Shown piece after piece: positions 1 through 9,547 of a DNA stretch of 64,000 nucleotides. Numbering within the stretch: the first letter of the stretch is position 1; every line of letters starts with the position of its first letter. Under the pieces are notes generated by a model. It saw only the letters and a program-made list of their open reading frames with translations. It did no database searches and was not told the origin of the DNA. The stretch comes from 2-02-FULL-55-14 sp964473365 (lineage in GTDB: Bacteria; Bacteroidota; Ignavibacteria; UBA10030). The stretch covers positions 1 to 64,000 of the forward strand of contig CAYYOV010000003.1 of assembly GCA_964473365.1 (NCBI GenBank), read 5' to 3'. A program made the translations under genes and the position numbers.

Positions 1-343
1 TGATCTTCATGAACTGCCGCTCGCGGAGCTCGCGGGCCACGGGGCCGAAGATGCGCGTTCCGCGCGGCTCGCCCTGTGCGTTCAGCAGCACGGCCGCGTT
101 CTCGTCGAACCGGATGTACGATCCGTCCTTGCGGCGGACCTCCTTCACGGTGCGGACGACGACGGCGCGCGATACTTCCCCCTTCTTGACGGGGGCGCCC
201 GGGATCGCGGCCTTCACCGAAACGACGATGAGGTCGCCGAGGCTCGCGTAGCGTTTGTCGTGGCCGCCGAGAATTCGGATGCAGCGGATCTTCTTCGCGC
301 CCGAATTGTCTGCGACCGTCAGATTGGTCTCTTCCTGGATCAT
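1..343 (-). CDS. rplN: 50S ribosomal protein L14 (3' end beyond window)
   Basis: Large-subunit protein L14, which binds 23S rRNA at the subunit interface. The 114 visible codons begin MIQEETNLTVADNSGAKKIR and run through the conserved GDLIVVSVKAAIPG and RDGSYIRFDENAAVL-type segments to the window edge; about eight C-terminal residues of the usual 122 are missing. The start is the ATG at 343 with an AGGTGAG Shine-Dalgarno sequence just upstream. It is the last visible gene of the merged str/S10 ribosomal operon and follows rpsQ by 25 bases, the usual order. The gene is cut only by the window, not broken. Confidence 0.97.
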   Translation of the reverse strand, partial: MIQEETNLTVADNSGAKKIRCIRILGGHDKRYASLGDLIVVSVKAAIPGAPVKKGEVSRAVVVRTVKEVRRKDGSYIRFDENAAVLLNAQGEPRGTRIFGPVARELRERQFMKI

Positions 344-368
344 GCTCTCACCTGTGGTACGGCAGCGA

Positions 369-647
369 TCACTTGGCCTTTTCGACGATCTCGACGAGAC
401 GCCACCGCTTCCGCTTGCTGAGCGGGCGTGTCTCCATGACCTTCACGACGTCTCCGATCTTCGCCTGTTGCTCTTCATCGTGCGCCATGAGGGTCGTCGT
501 GACCCGAAAGTACTTCTTGTAGAGCGGATGGGCCTTCTGACCTTCGATGGCCACCACGATGCTCTTCGTCATCTTGTTGCTGATGACCTTCCCGACCCGG
601 GTCTTGCGCCGCGGACGGGCCGCCGGCGTGCTGGTTTCGTTCGTCAT
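369..647 (-). CDS. rpsQ: 30S ribosomal protein S17
   Basis: Primary 16S rRNA-binding small-subunit protein of 92 residues with an OB-fold. Visible family signatures are GKVISNKMTKSIVVAIEG near residues 19-36, HPLYKKYFRVTTTLMAHDE in the middle and GDVVKVMETRPLSKRKRWRL near the C-terminus. The first 15 residues are a slightly extended Ala/Pro/Arg-rich lead. The ATG overlaps the stop of rpmC by four bases, so translation of the two is probably coupled. Gene order rplP-rpmC-rpsQ-rplN is that of the S10 operon. Confidence 0.97.
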   Translation of the reverse strand: MTNETSTPAARPRRKTRVGKVISNKMTKSIVVAIEGQKAHPLYKKYFRVTTTLMAHDEEQQAKIGDVVKVMETRPLSKRKRWRLVEIVEKAK

Positions 648-850
648 TGCGGCTTCGTCGTCTTGATGGAACGTTCCCGGAGGATGGACTGCATCCGGGC
701 GATATCCTTGCGTGCGGCGCTGATCCGGTGCGGCTTTTCCAGCTGCCCCAGGACCTTTTGGAACCGCAGGTTCGCCAGGCCCTGCTCTTCTTCCGCGATC
801 CGCTTCAGCAGCTCGGCATCCGAGAGCTGTCGGAGTTCATGTGCTTTCAT
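644..850 (-). CDS. rpmC: 50S ribosomal protein L29
   Basis: Small two-helix large-subunit protein of 68 residues, located near the peptide exit tunnel and contacted by trigger factor and SRP in well-studied bacteria. The sequence starts MKAHELRQLSDAELLKRI and has the typical LRFQKVLGQLEKPHRISAAR core, where family members bind 23S rRNA. Length matches the family (60-70). It ends in a four-base overlap with rpsQ and starts 12 bases after rplP. Nothing unusual. Confidence 0.97.
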   Translation of the reverse strand: MKAHELRQLSDAELLKRIAEEEQGLANLRFQKVLGQLEKPHRISAARKDIARMQSILRERSIKTTKPQ

Positions 851-862
851 AAGCGTTCTTCC

Positions 863-1279
863 TTATCCGAGGTCCACGCGGGCAACGAACCGCGTCTTCA
901 GCGGCAGCTTGTGGGCCGCCAGCTTCATCGCTTCCGCGGCCGTGGCGCGATTCACGCCGCCAAGTTCGAACAGCACGCGTCCCGGCTTGATGACCGCCAC
1001 CCAGTACTCCGGGATACCTTTTCCCGATCCCATTCGGGTCTCGGCGGGCTTCTTCGTCACCGGCTTGTCCGGGAAAATGCGGATCCACACTTTGCCTTCA
1101 CGCTTCATCATACGCGTGAGCGCTACGCGCGAGGCTTCGATCTGACGCTGGGTGATCCAACCCGGCTCCATGGCCTTCAGGCCGTAATCGCCGAAGGCGA
1201 TCGTCGCGCCGCGCGTCGCCTTTCCGCGACGACGACCCTTCTGGGTTTTCCGGAACTTGACCCTCTTGGGCATCAACAT
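863..1279 (-). CDS. rplP: 50S ribosomal protein L16
   Basis: Large-subunit protein L16 (138 residues), which helps position tRNA near the A site and peptidyl-transferase centre. It starts MLMPKRVKFRKTQKGRRRGK, the typical L16 opening, followed by ITQRQIEASRVALTRMMKR and the RMGSGKGIPEYWVAVIKPGR loop. Full length for the family. The ATG at 1279 is supported by the conserved MLMPK opening. It lies between rpsC and rpmC with spacers under 20 bases, as part of one transcript. Confidence 0.97.
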   Translation of the reverse strand: MLMPKRVKFRKTQKGRRRGKATRGATIAFGDYGLKAMEPGWITQRQIEASRVALTRMMKREGKVWIRIFPDKPVTKKPAETRMGSGKGIPEYWVAVIKPGRVLFELGGVNRATAAEAMKLAAHKLPLKTRFVARVDLG

Positions 1280-1294
1280 GGCTGCTTCGGCTCC

Positions 1295-1957
1295 TTATCC
1301 GCGCTGCTGAGCTGGCTGGACCTGCTGCATTCCCGTGAGGATCTCACCTTTGCAGATCCACACCTTCACGCCGATCGTGCCGTAGATCGTGTACGCCGTC
1401 GAAACAGCGTAGTCGATGTCGGCCCGAAGCGTCTGCAATGGAATACGGCCTTCCTTATACTGTTCGGTGCGGGCGATCTCGGCTCCGCCGAGGCGTCCGG
1501 CGCACATGATCTTGATCCCCTCAGCTCCCATCCGCATCGCTGCCGTCAACGACTGCTTCATGGCGCGCCGGAACGAGATACGTCCTTCGAGCTGGCCTGC
1601 GATCGCGTCGGCCACCAGGGCCGCCTCGAGTTCTGGCCGCTTGATCTCGTGGATGAGGATCTTGACCTCCTTCGAGGTCACCTTCTTCAACTCTTCTTCG
1701 AGCTGGGCGATCTCCTTCCCGCTCTTGCCGATGACGATGCCAGGCCGGGAGGTGTGGATCGTGATGACCGCCCGCTTGGGCGTGCGATCGATCTGGATCC
1801 GGGCGATGCCCGCCTTCTTCAGTCGATTCTTGATATAGTTGCGGACGACGATGTCCTCCTGCAACTTGCTCGACATGTTCTTTTCATCGTACCAGTTCGC
1901 GTCCCAGCCGCGGACGACGCCGAGACGAAAGCCGTTGGGGTTAGTTTTCTGGCCCAC
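1295..1957 (-). CDS. rpsC: 30S ribosomal protein S3
   Basis: Small-subunit protein S3 (220 residues) at the mRNA entry tunnel. It begins MGQKTNPNGFRLGVVRGWDA and contains the KH-type RNA-binding region with GIVIGKSGKEIAQLEEELKK near residues 75-95, then the C-terminal domain GRLGGAEIARTEQYKEGRIP. The start codon is GTG at 1957, preceded by GGAG six bases upstream; this preserves the conserved MGQK opening. Spacers to rplV and rplP are about 15 bases. Confidence 0.97.
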   Translation of the reverse strand: MGQKTNPNGFRLGVVRGWDANWYDEKNMSSKLQEDIVVRNYIKNRLKKAGIARIQIDRTPKRAVITIHTSRPGIVIGKSGKEIAQLEEELKKVTSKEVKILIHEIKRPELEAALVADAIAGQLEGRISFRRAMKQSLTAAMRMGAEGIKIMCAGRLGGAEIARTEQYKEGRIPLQTLRADIDYAVSTAYTIYGTIGVKVWICKGEILTGMQQVQPAQQRG

Positions 1958-1972
1958 TGAGGTCTCCGGTGA

Positions 1973-2428
1973 CTATTTCGTGTCGGCCGCTTTGGGCGCG
2001 GCTTCTGCCTTCGCCGCTGCGCGTGGTTTTGCGGCCTTGGCACGTGTATTGGCACTCTCGCCCGAACGCGCCGCAACGGAAGCGACCTTCCGCTGTCCGA
2101 CGACGATCGTGACGTGGTTCGAACGCTTCCGGATCCGGTACGCCCGGCCCATCGGCGCCGGCGAGATCCGCTTCATCATCGCGCCGCCATCGACATATGC
2201 TTCCTTGACGAACAGCGTCGACGTATCGACCCGTCCGCCCTGGTCCTTGTTCTGAATATTGGCAATGGCCGACCGCAGGACCTTTTCGGCGGTCTTGGCG
2301 GCATGCTTCGGCGCGAAGTGCAGGATGGTCAGCGCATCGTCCACGGCCTTGCCGCGAATGAGGTCGATGACCAGCCGCATTTTCCGCGGCGAGGTTCCGA
2401 TGTATCGATTGATAGCGCGAGCTTCCAT
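1973..2428 (-). CDS. rplV: 50S ribosomal protein L22 with extended Ala/Lys tail
   Basis: Large-subunit protein L22, which lines the exit tunnel. The globular part (residues 1-110) is typical: MEARAINRYIGTSPRKMRLV at the N-terminus and the tunnel-hairpin region ISPAPMGRAYRIRKRSNHVT. The usual length is about 110-120 residues; this protein has 151 because of a low-complexity C-terminal tail rich in Ala, Lys and Pro (ending EAAPKAADTK). Such tails vary between phyla and probably lie on the ribosome surface. It sits between rpsS and rpsC in standard order. Confidence 0.96.
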   Translation of the reverse strand: MEARAINRYIGTSPRKMRLVIDLIRGKAVDDALTILHFAPKHAAKTAEKVLRSAIANIQNKDQGGRVDTSTLFVKEAYVDGGAMMKRISPAPMGRAYRIRKRSNHVTIVVGQRKVASVAARSGESANTRAKAAKPRAAAKAEAAPKAADTK

Positions 2429-2453
2429 GACAGACCTTGATGGTGCGAGTGGC

Positions 2454-2741
2454 TCAGGCAGGCGATGTCGACTTCTCGCTCCTCACGCCCGGATGGGCGC
2501 GGAAGATACGAGTGGGGGCGAACTCTCCGAGCTTGTGCCCCACCATCGCCTCGTGCACGTACACCGGGATGAACTTGTTCCCGTTGTGCACGGCGAACGT
2601 GTGCCCGACGAACTCCGGAATGATGGTGCAATCCCGGGCCCACGTCTTGACGACCTTCTTCTGGTTGACCTTATTCAACGCGTCGACCTTCGATTGCAGC
2701 TTCGTGTCGACGTACGGGCCCTTCTTGATCGAACGGCTCAT
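2454..2741 (-). CDS. rpsS: 30S ribosomal protein S19
   Basis: Small-subunit head protein S19 (95 residues), which pairs with S13. The start at 2741 gives the standard MSRSIKKGPYVDTKLQSKVD opening; a longer open frame reaches back to 2828 but lies inside rplB and has no homology to S19. The core GKFAPTRIFRAHPG-like motif is present as GEFAPTRIFRAHPG near the C-terminus. Five bases separate it from rplB, so it is probably translationally coupled. Confidence 0.97.
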   Translation of the reverse strand: MSRSIKKGPYVDTKLQSKVDALNKVNQKKVVKTWARDCTIIPEFVGHTFAVHNGNKFIPVYVHEAMVGHKLGEFAPTRIFRAHPGVRSEKSTSPA

Positions 2742-2746
2742 GGCGG

Positions 2747-3580
2747 TTACTTCCGGCGCTTGACGATGTATTTGTTGGACGCGTTCTTCTTTTTCCGCGT
2801 CTTGAGACCCTTCGCGTACTTGCCCCACGGCGACTCAGGGTGCTGTCCGCCGCCGCCCGACTTCGACCGGCCCTCACCGCCACCCATCGGGTGATCGACG
2901 GGGTTCATGGCCATACCACGTGTCTGGGGGCGGATGCCCAGCCAACGAGACCGACCGGCTTTTCCGAGGCTGATGTTCTCATGGTCGGTGTTGCCGACCG
3001 TTCCAAGCGTGGCGTAGCAATCGATCGGGAGCTTACGCACTTCGCCGGAGGGGAGCTTCAGCGTGGCGAACGATCCCTCTTTCGCCATCAGCTGCAGCGC
3101 ATTACCCGCGCTGCGTCCCAACTGCCCGCCCTTGCCGGGGCGGATCTCCACGTTGTGGACGAACGAACCGACAGGGACGCTTTTCAGCGGCATCGCGTTG
3201 CCCGTCTTGATCTCGACGTTCTCACCCGCTTCGACGATCGTGCCGACCGTCAGTCCGTCGGGAGCGAGCATGTAGCGCTTCTCGCCGTCGGGATAGTGGA
3301 CGAGCGCGATACGGCATGACCGGTTCGGGTCGTACTCGATCGTCGCGACCGTTCCAGCCAGGCCGCGCTTGCTGCGCTTGAAATCGATGATCCGGTATTG
3401 ACGCTTATGTCCGCCGCCACGGTGACGTGAGGTCACGCGGCCGGTGTTGTTGCGTCCGCCCGACTTCGTCAGCGGCGACAGCAGCGACTTCTCAGGCGTC
3501 GTCTTCGTGATCTCCTCGAACGTCGCCACCGAATAGAATCGGGTGGCTGGGGTCCGGGGTCGTAGTTTGCGAATGGCCAT
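2747..3580 (-). CDS. rplB: 50S ribosomal protein L2
   Basis: Large-subunit protein L2 (277 residues), needed for subunit association and peptidyl transfer. It has the N-terminal KPRTPATRF-type start (MAIRKLRPRTPATRFYSVAT), RHRGGGHKRQYRIIDFKR near residues 53-70, and the C-terminal domain with the GxAxNPVDHPMGGGEGRS loop around residue 222-240; the histidine in NPVDHP corresponds to the conserved His linked to peptidyl-transferase function. Full length. It lies between rplW and rpsS in S10-operon order. Confidence 0.98.
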   Translation of the reverse strand: MAIRKLRPRTPATRFYSVATFEEITKTTPEKSLLSPLTKSGGRNNTGRVTSRHRGGGHKRQYRIIDFKRSKRGLAGTVATIEYDPNRSCRIALVHYPDGEKRYMLAPDGLTVGTIVEAGENVEIKTGNAMPLKSVPVGSFVHNVEIRPGKGGQLGRSAGNALQLMAKEGSFATLKLPSGEVRKLPIDCYATLGTVGNTDHENISLGKAGRSRWLGIRPQTRGMAMNPVDHPMGGGEGRSKSGGGGQHPESPWGKYAKGLKTRKKKNASNKYIVKRRK

Positions 3581-3595
3581 TGGAATGCGCCTCGG

Positions 3596-3886
3596 TTACT
3601 CGTTGGTGAAGAGGTCGATCTTGTCCCCTTCGTGCAGGGTGACGATGGCCTTCTTCCAGGCCCGTGTCCGGCCGTCGAACCGGCCGCGCTTCGTCAGCTG
3701 CTGCTTCGACTTGGAACGGACCCACATCGTGCGGACCGACGTGACCTTCACCTTGAACCGCTTGGCGACGGCCTTGCCGATCTCGATCTTGTTGACGGCG
3801 CCCGGGACCTCGAACGCGTACTGACGCTTGTCCTGCAGCGCAGTCACCTTCTCCGTCAGGATCGGCCGAATGATGATCTCTGGCAT
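3596..3886 (-). CDS. rplW: 50S ribosomal protein L23
   Basis: Large-subunit exit-tunnel protein L23 (96 residues), docking site for trigger factor and SRP. It begins MPEIIIRPILTEKVTALQDK and includes the YAFEVPGAVNKIEIGKAVAK segment and the basic loop KRGRFDGRTRAWKKAIVTL. Length is normal. It follows rplD with nine bases between and precedes rplB by 15. Confidence 0.97.
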   Translation of the reverse strand: MPEIIIRPILTEKVTALQDKRQYAFEVPGAVNKIEIGKAVAKRFKVKVTSVRTMWVRSKSKQQLTKRGRFDGRTRAWKKAIVTLHEGDKIDLFTNE

Positions 3887-3895
3887 GATGGGACC

Positions 3896-4525
3896 TCAGT
3901 TCGTCAGCGACTGCTGGAGCACGTTCACCGCGCTCTTCTGGATCAGCAGCACCTGGTGATTCACGATATCGTAGGTCGACGCTTTGTCCGCAGCGTTGAT
4001 CTCGAGCCGGGGGATGTTCCGTCCGGACTTATACAGGGTCTGGTCCGTCGCCGTCGTCAACAGGAGGGTCTTCTTTCCCTGGAGCGACAGCGCGCGGAGG
4101 AGCTGCGACACCTGCTTCGTTTTTGGCGCATCGAAGCTGAAATCTTCGACGACGACGATCGCGCCGTCCTTGGCCTTGTAGCTCAGGGCCGAACGCCGGG
4201 CGAGCTTCTTCATCTTTCCCGTCAGCTTCACGACATAGTCGTGCGGCATGGGGCCGAAGATGGAACCGCCGCCGGGCATAAGCGGTGACCGCGACGTGCC
4301 CTGTCGGGCCTGGCCGGTCTTCTTCTGCTTGAACGGCTTCTTGCCGCCGCCGCGCACTTCATTGCGGGGCTTCACCTTGTGCGTGCCCTGCCGCTGATTG
4401 GCCATCGTGCTCCGCACCATCATATAGATGGCATGGTCATTCGGCTCGATCTCAAACACGGCCGGGTCCAGGGTCACCTTCTCCCCTGTCGGCTTGCCGT
4501 CGGTCTTATAGACTTCGAGTTGCAT
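3896..4525 (-). CDS. rplD: 50S ribosomal protein L4
   Basis: Large-subunit protein L4 (209 residues); in E. coli it also represses the S10 operon, a role not demonstrable here. Conserved parts are the loop GTHKVKPRNEVRGGGKKPFK near residues 55-75 that reaches the tunnel, and RQGTSRSPLMPGGGSIFGPM. I chose ATG at 4525 (MQLEVYK) over an in-frame GTG six bases earlier because GAGG lies eight bases before the ATG but only two before the GTG. It follows rplC by 19 bases. Confidence 0.96.
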   Translation of the reverse strand: MQLEVYKTDGKPTGEKVTLDPAVFEIEPNDHAIYMMVRSTMANQRQGTHKVKPRNEVRGGGKKPFKQKKTGQARQGTSRSPLMPGGGSIFGPMPHDYVVKLTGKMKKLARRSALSYKAKDGAIVVVEDFSFDAPKTKQVSQLLRALSLQGKKTLLLTTATDQTLYKSGRNIPRLEINAADKASTYDIVNHQVLLIQKSAVNVLQQSLTN

Positions 4526-4544
4526 CGTCACGACCTCGCTGGGC

Positions 4545-5171
4545 TCAGTTGGACTTCACGACCTCGACGTACCCGTTGATGGCGCCGGGGATCGAGCCCT
4601 TGATGATGAGAAGATTGGATTCGGGGATGACCTGAAGGATCTGCAGGTTTCGGACCGTCACCTGATCGTGCCCCATCCGGCCCGCCATGCGCATGCCTTT
4701 GAAGACGCGCGACGGATAGGATGATGCGCCGATCGATCCGGGAGCGCGCACACGGTCCGACTGTCCGTGGGTCGTGTGACCGACGCCGCCGAAATGATGA
4801 CGCTTGACGACGCCCTGGAAGCCACGACCCTTGGAACGGCCGCGCACGTCCACGACGTCTCCCTGGGCGAAGATGTCCACGCGGACCTCGGCACCCAGCT
4901 CGAGCGGGAATCCGGTGACTTCCCGGAATTCGCGCAACCAGCGGAGCGCCTTCGTCTTGGCGCGGGCGAACTGGCCCTTCATGGGCTTCGTCACGAGACG
5001 CTCGGGTTTCTCGTCGAAACCGAGCTGCACCGCGTCGTAGCCGTCCTTGTCCTTCGTTTTGACTTGCGTGACGAAGCACGGTCCTGCTTCAATGATCGTG
5101 CAGGGGATCGCTTCCCCGCTCTCACTGAAGATGCTCGTCATGCCAAGCTTTTTACCGAGAATGCCGCTCAC
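4545..5171 (-). CDS. rplC: 50S ribosomal protein L3
   Basis: Large-subunit protein L3 (208 residues), whose long loop reaches the peptidyl-transferase centre. It starts MSGILGKKLGMTSIFSESGE and includes the signature GRSKGRGFQGVVKRHHFGGV followed by HTTHGQSDRVRAPGSIG; the conserved glutamine in this loop, which is a methylation site in some bacteria, is present. Start codon is GTG at 5171 with AAAGGAA about seven bases upstream. A 75-base spacer separates it from rpsJ. Confidence 0.97.
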   Translation of the reverse strand: MSGILGKKLGMTSIFSESGEAIPCTIIEAGPCFVTQVKTKDKDGYDAVQLGFDEKPERLVTKPMKGQFARAKTKALRWLREFREVTGFPLELGAEVRVDIFAQGDVVDVRGRSKGRGFQGVVKRHHFGGVGHTTHGQSDRVRAPGSIGASSYPSRVFKGMRMAGRMGHDQVTVRNLQILQVIPESNLLIIKGSIPGAINGYVEVVKSN

Positions 5172-5246
5172 GGATAGGTTCCTTTCACTGCCCGTCGGTC
5201 CTGATGCCGCCGGGACGGTTCATCGTCCTCAGGTGACCGACGTCGG

Positions 5247-5555
5247 TCAGACTTTGATCTCCACATCGACTCCCGCCGGAAGCTCAAGCTTCATCAGCGA
5301 ATCGACGGTCTTGCTCGTCGAGTTGAGGATGTCGATGAGGCGCTTATGCGACCGGGTCTCAAACTGCTCCCGCGATTTCTTGTCGACGTGCGGCGAGCGG
5401 TTGACCGTGTACACGCTGCGCTTCGTCGGCAGCGGGATCGGGCCGGAAACGACGGCGCCGGTCTGACGTACGGTCTTGATGATCTTCTCTGCCGACTTGT
5501 CGATCAGATTGTGATCGAAGGACTTCAGTTTGATCCGGATCTTCTGGCCTGCCAC
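5247..5555 (-). CDS. rpsJ: 30S ribosomal protein S10 (NusE)
   Basis: Small-subunit protein S10 (102 residues), also the NusE partner of NusG/NusB in antitermination. It has IRIKLKSFDHNLIDKSAEKI at the N-terminus and the loop GPIPLPTKRSVYTVNRSPHV near residues 38-58. The start codon is GTG at 5555, preceded by GAGGA with a six-base spacer. In E. coli rpsJ opens its own operon; here it follows tuf by only 68 bases with no promoter I can recognise, so the str and S10 operons appear merged. Confidence 0.97.
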   Translation of the reverse strand: MAGQKIRIKLKSFDHNLIDKSAEKIIKTVRQTGAVVSGPIPLPTKRSVYTVNRSPHVDKKSREQFETRSHKRLIDILNSTSKTVDSLMKLELPAGVDVEIKV

Positions 5556-5623
5556 GGTGCGTCCTCGTGTGGTTGAGTCGCCCCGCCGCCCCGGGTTCGG
5601 AGCGGCGGGACCGACTGCAATGA

Positions 5624-6835
<1,212 letters not shown>

Positions 6836-6883
6836 ACAGAGGTCTCCTTAATTTGATCAGAATCGGATGTCGTTCACGTTCGA

Positions 6884-8986
6884 TCAGGCCTTTACGGCGT
6901 CCTTGCCCTTCACCTTCTCAACGATCTGGTCGGCGATGTTGCGCGGCACCTGTTCGTAATGCGAGAAGTGCATCGAGTAGAGCGCGCGGCCTTGCGTCAT
7001 CGACCGCATCGACGTGGCGTAGCCGAACATCTCGGACAACGGCACGTGCGCTTTGACCACCTGGGCATCCTTGCGTGGCGTCATTCCTTCGATACGCCCG
7101 CGGCGTGAGTTCAGGTCGCCCATGACGTCGCCCAGATATTCCTCGGGCGTGACCACTTCGACCGACATGATCGGCTCCAGCAGGACAGCGCCGGCCTTCC
7201 GTGCGCCTTCCTTGAAGCCCATCGACCCGGCGATCTTGAACGCCATCTCGTTCGAATCGACCGGATGGAACGAACCGTCAAACAGCTTCACCTTCACGTC
7301 CTCGACCGGGTAGCCGGCCAGGACGCCATTGCGCATCGCTTCCATGATGCCCTGCTCGACGGGACGGACATACTCTTTCGGGACCGTTCCGCCGATGATG
7401 GCGTTCTCGAAGATGAAGCCCTTTCCCTTCTCGTTCGGCTCGATCTCGAGCCAGACGTGTCCATACTGACCGCGGCCACCGCTCTGCCGAACGAACTTGC
7501 CTTCGGCCGTGACTTTCTTCGTGAGGCTTTCCTTGTAAGCGACCTGTGGTTTCCCAACGTTCGCCTCGACCTTGAATTCACGCTTCATCCGGTCGACAAT
7601 GATCTCGAGGTGCAGCTCGCCCATACCGCTGATGATCGTCTGGCCCGTCTCTTCGTTCGACGAGACACGGAACGTCGGATCCTCCTCCGAAAGGCGCTGA
7701 AGCGCTTCGCCCATCTTCTCGAGGTCGGCCTTCGTCTTCGGCTCGATGGCCACATCGATGACCGGATCGGGGAATTCCATCCGCTCGAGAATGATCGGAT
7801 CGCCCTCGTCGGTCAGCGTGTCGCCCGTCTTCGTGTTCTTCATCCCGATCGCCGCGACGATGTCGCCCGAATACGCTTCGGCCACTTCTTCACGATGATT
7901 GGCGTGCATGCGAAGCACGCGCGCGATACGTTCCTTGCGCTCGGAAGTGGCGTTGTAGATGTACGATCCCGCTTCGAGCTTGCCCGAATACACGCGGAAA
8001 TACGTCAGGCGTCCGACGAACGGGTCGCTCATGATCTTAAAGGCGAGCGCCGTGAACTTCTCATTGTCGTTCATCTTCCGGACGACGTCGTCGCCGCGGT
8101 GCGGATGATGCCCATGCACTTCGCCGCTGTTGATGTCGATCGGCGCCGGGAGAAAATCCACGACGGAGTCGAGCAACATCTGCACGCCCTTGTTCTTGAA
8201 GGACGAACCGAGCATCACGGGAATGATCGTGACCTTCAGCGTAGCGCGTCGGAGGACGCCGCGGATCTCTTCAGGAGCGATCTCGTGGCCTTCGAGGTAC
8301 TTCTCGAGCAGGGAATCGTCCTCGCTCGCGACCGCCTCGAGCATCTTGATACGGTACTCGTTCGCGCGGGCCTTGAGCGTCTCCGGGATCTCGATGTCGT
8401 CCCAGGTCATGCCCTGGCTGTCCTCGTGATACATCCGGGCCTTCATCGTAATGAGGTCGATGATGCCCGCAAAGAGGTCTCCCTCGCCGACGGGGATCTG
8501 GACCGGGACAGCATTCGCGCCCAAGCGCGCTTTCATCATTTCGACCACGCCAAAGAAGTCAGCTCCGGCACGGTCCATCTTGTTCACGAATGCAATGCGG
8601 GGGACGCCGTACTTGTCGGCCTGCCGCCACACGGTTTCGGACTGCGGCTCCACGCCGCCAACGGAGCAGAACAACGCCACCGCGCCGTCGAGGACGCGCA
8701 GGGACCGCTCCACTTCGATCGTGAAATCGACGTGGCCCGGCGTATCGATGATGTTCAGACGATGATTCCGCCAGAAACAGGTCGTCGAGGCACTCGTGAT
8801 CGTGATGCCTCGCTCCTTCTCCTGCTCCATCCAGTCCATCGTCGCTGCACCGTCATGGACTTCGCCGAGACGATGTAGCTTTCCCGTGTAGAACAGGATG
8901 CGTTCCGTCGTGGTCGTCTTCCCGGCATCAATGTGCGCCATGATGCCGAAATTCCGGGTCTTCTCGAGGCTATACTCTCTGGGCAT
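6884..8986 (-). CDS. fusA: Elongation factor G
   Basis: Translocation GTPase of 700 residues. It begins MPREYSLEKTRNFGIMAHID with P-loop AHIDAGKTTTTE (residues 17-28), then RGITITSASTTCFW (switch I), DTPGHVDF and NKMDRAGADF (guanine specificity). Domain IV is represented by SGGRGQYGHVWLEIEP near residue 505 and the C-terminal domain by RRGRIEGM. Length and domain order are those of canonical EF-G (EF-G1 type) in the str operon, between rpsG and tuf. It is the normal drug target of fusidic acid; resistance state cannot be judged from sequence alone. Confidence 0.98.
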   Translation of the reverse strand: MPREYSLEKTRNFGIMAHIDAGKTTTTERILFYTGKLHRLGEVHDGAATMDWMEQEKERGITITSASTTCFWRNHRLNIIDTPGHVDFTIEVERSLRVLDGAVALFCSVGGVEPQSETVWRQADKYGVPRIAFVNKMDRAGADFFGVVEMMKARLGANAVPVQIPVGEGDLFAGIIDLITMKARMYHEDSQGMTWDDIEIPETLKARANEYRIKMLEAVASEDDSLLEKYLEGHEIAPEEIRGVLRRATLKVTIIPVMLGSSFKNKGVQMLLDSVVDFLPAPIDINSGEVHGHHPHRGDDVVRKMNDNEKFTALAFKIMSDPFVGRLTYFRVYSGKLEAGSYIYNATSERKERIARVLRMHANHREEVAEAYSGDIVAAIGMKNTKTGDTLTDEGDPIILERMEFPDPVIDVAIEPKTKADLEKMGEALQRLSEEDPTFRVSSNEETGQTIISGMGELHLEIIVDRMKREFKVEANVGKPQVAYKESLTKKVTAEGKFVRQSGGRGQYGHVWLEIEPNEKGKGFIFENAIIGGTVPKEYVRPVEQGIMEAMRNGVLAGYPVEDVKVKLFDGSFHPVDSNEMAFKIAGSMGFKEGARKAGAVLLEPIMSVEVVTPEEYLGDVMGDLNSRRGRIEGMTPRKDAQVVKAHVPLSEMFGYATSMRSMTQGRALYSMHFSHYEQVPRNIADQIVEKVKGKDAVKA

Positions 8987-9070
8987 ACGACTCCGATACA
9001 GGACACCTCACCACATACGGGCGGGCGTCGCCTGCGTCACTGGATCCATCAAATGTCAACGGGGTACCGC

Positions 9071-9541
9071 TTACCAGCGGAAATGCGCAAAAGCCTTGTT
9101 TGCTTCAGCCATTCGATGCACGTCATCCTTCTTCTTGATGGCGCCACCGTCACCCGCGGAGGCCGCGAGGAGTTCGGCTGCAAGCTTCTGCGACATCGAC
9201 TTCCCTTCCGAGCGATCTTTGGCGTTGCTGATCAGCCAGCGGATAGCAAGAGCGGTTCGCCGCTCGGGGCGAACTTCTGTTGGTACCTGATAGGTGGCGC
9301 CGCCCACACGTCGGGCACGCACCTCAATGAGGGGCGAAGCGTTCTCGACTGCCTTACGAAAGACATCGACCGGATTCTTCTCAGTCTTCGTGCCGATGGC
9401 CGCCAAGGCATCATACATGATGCCGCGGGCGGTGGCCTTCTTCCCATCCTTGAGAATGTTATTGATGAAGCGCGCGACGAGTACGTCGTTGAACTTCGGG
9501 TCGGGCGCGATGCGGCGTCGTGTAGAGCGTTTCTTTCTCAT
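9071..9541 (-). CDS. rpsG: 30S ribosomal protein S7
   Basis: Primary 16S rRNA-binding protein of the small-subunit head (156 residues). It starts MRKKRSTRRRIAPDPKFNDV and includes VARFINNILKDGKKATARGI, VEVRARRVGGATYQVPTEV-like sequence (here LIEVRARRVGGATYQVPTEV) and AIRWLISNAKDR. It follows rpsL by six bases and precedes fusA by 84 bases, as in str operons. Confidence 0.98.
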   Translation of the reverse strand: MRKKRSTRRRIAPDPKFNDVLVARFINNILKDGKKATARGIMYDALAAIGTKTEKNPVDVFRKAVENASPLIEVRARRVGGATYQVPTEVRPERRTALAIRWLISNAKDRSEGKSMSQKLAAELLAASAGDGGAIKKKDDVHRMAEANKAFAHFRW

Positions 9542-9547
9542 AGCCGG

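Noticed and set aside
2742..2828. N-terminal extension of rpsS by 29 codons
   Set aside because: It lies inside rplB, has no similarity to S19, and the internal ATG gives the canonical MSRSIKKGPY start.
5234..5249. Perfect 16-base palindrome TGACCGACGTCGGTCA at the rpsJ stop
   Set aside because: About one perfect 16-base palindrome is expected by chance in 64 kb, and there is no loop or T-tract; no function can be argued.
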